Assembly: GCA_913052435.1 (NCBI GenBank)
Contig: CAJXDV010000054.1
Span: 1 to 6,683 of the forward strand
DNA length: 6,683 nt
From: an uncultured Pelagibacteraceae bacterium
GTDB lineage: Bacteria > Pseudomonadota > Alphaproteobacteria > Pelagibacterales > Pelagibacteraceae
Direction of reading: 5' to 3'
Shown here: one piece after another, positions 6,310 to 6,683 of the stretch
Layout of the letters: the number at the start of each line of letters is the position of its first letter
Position numbering within the stretch: position 1 is the first letter of the stretch
The notes under the pieces: generated by a model
The model's input: the letters and a program-made list of their open reading frames with translations, nothing else
Database searches by the model: none
Told to the model about the DNA's origin: nothing
Program-made: the position numbers and the translations under genes

Positions 6310-6683
6310 ATGTCTCAGAAATTATGGGAAGCACATTCGTCTATAAAGAATAAATCAAATTTATTTAAATTTGAAAAGTTTCTTTCAAAAAAATTTAATT
6401 TTAAAGTGTCAAAAAATTATAATAAATTATTTAATTGGAGCATTAAAAACCCAAACTTATTTTGGAGCTCAATTTGGGATTATGCGAATGTTAAAGGAAA
6501 AAAAGTTGATAAATTTAAATTCTCGAAAGAATTTATAAAAAATAAATTTTTAGTTAATTCAAAATTAAACTTTGCTGAGAATCTCTTATCAAAAAATGAT
6601 AATTCAAAAGCAATTACATTTATTAGCGAAACAGGATTTAAAGAAATTAGATCATGGAAAGACCTCTATTTAAATACTTCTAA
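6310..6683 (+). CDS. Acetoacetyl-CoA synthetase, N-terminal part (cut by window end)
   Basis: An open frame of 124 codons runs from ATG 6310 off the right edge without a stop. The translation matches the N-terminal (ACAS_N-type) region of acetoacetate-CoA ligases: an opening LWEAH segment (5-9), YNKLFNWSIKNPNLFWSSIW (37-56, the Trp-rich block), and SKLNFAENLL (84-93), nearly identical to the family's ARLNFAENLL. Full-length enzymes are about 650 aa, so the adenylate-forming motifs lie outside the window. The enzyme ligates acetoacetate to CoA with ATP, feeding ketone bodies or poly-hydroxybutyrate intermediates into acetyl-CoA. It is transcribed divergently from the helicase operon. Other acetyl-CoA-synthetase-like ligases share part of the N-terminal domain, but the NWS...FW..IW and LNFAENLL combination favours this family. 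Confidence 0.85.
   Translation, partial: MSQKLWEAHSSIKNKSNLFKFEKFLSKKFNFKVSKNYNKLFNWSIKNPNLFWSSIWDYANVKGKKVDKFKFSKEFIKNKFLVNSKLNFAENLLSKNDNSKAITFISETGFKEIRSWKDLYLNTS

Overview
The window looks like chromosomal DNA of a streamlined, very AT-rich alphaproteobacterium, most likely SAR11/Pelagibacterales or a close relative. The evidence is the extreme A/T bias (K, N, I and F codons dominate), very short or overlapping intergenic spacing, near-absence of Shine-Dalgarno sequences, and an alphaproteobacterial gene set (helicase, FdxA 7Fe ferredoxin, CarD/CdnL in one cluster). No mobile element, CRISPR array or phage gene is visible. The lineage is inferred from style and gene content, not from a search.

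Left part (1-1795, + strand): a complete class II tRNA-Leu(CAA) with encoded CCA is followed only 7 nt later by a long-chain acyl-CoA synthetase (AMP-forming) of the FAA1/FadD15 type. The 194-bp spacer after it holds A/T-only inverted repeats that may end this transcript, then a TTGACA promoter.

Centre (about 1909-2124, + strand): a compact transcription unit with a promoter, a perfect 8-bp leader hairpin, the only canonical Shine-Dalgarno seen before a gene here, a 25-codon gene for an extremely basic peptide (13 Lys, 5 Arg, 5 Ala), and a strong GC-rich rho-independent terminator. It is too short for ordinary gene callers and is the most distinctive item in the window.

Right-centre (2123-6147, - strand): a tightly packed four-gene operon, transcribed helicase -> TerB-like -> fdxA -> carD, with junction overlaps of 1 bp, 4 bp and 59 bp. 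It encodes a SUV3/MgpS-type DExH helicase, a small TerB-family protein (COG4103-like), a 7Fe ferredoxin, and a CarD-family RNA polymerase-binding regulator with a Lys-rich N-terminal extension of about 100 residues. It converges on the basic-peptide unit, so two very basic proteins (one a known RNAP-binding family) are encoded tail to tail.

Right end (6310-6683, + strand): a divergent gene cut by the window edge, the N-terminal 124 codons of an acetoacetyl-CoA synthetase. The 162-bp divergent spacer holds plausible -10 elements for both directions. On the + strand, TATAAT lies so close to the ATG that a leaderless mRNA is possible.
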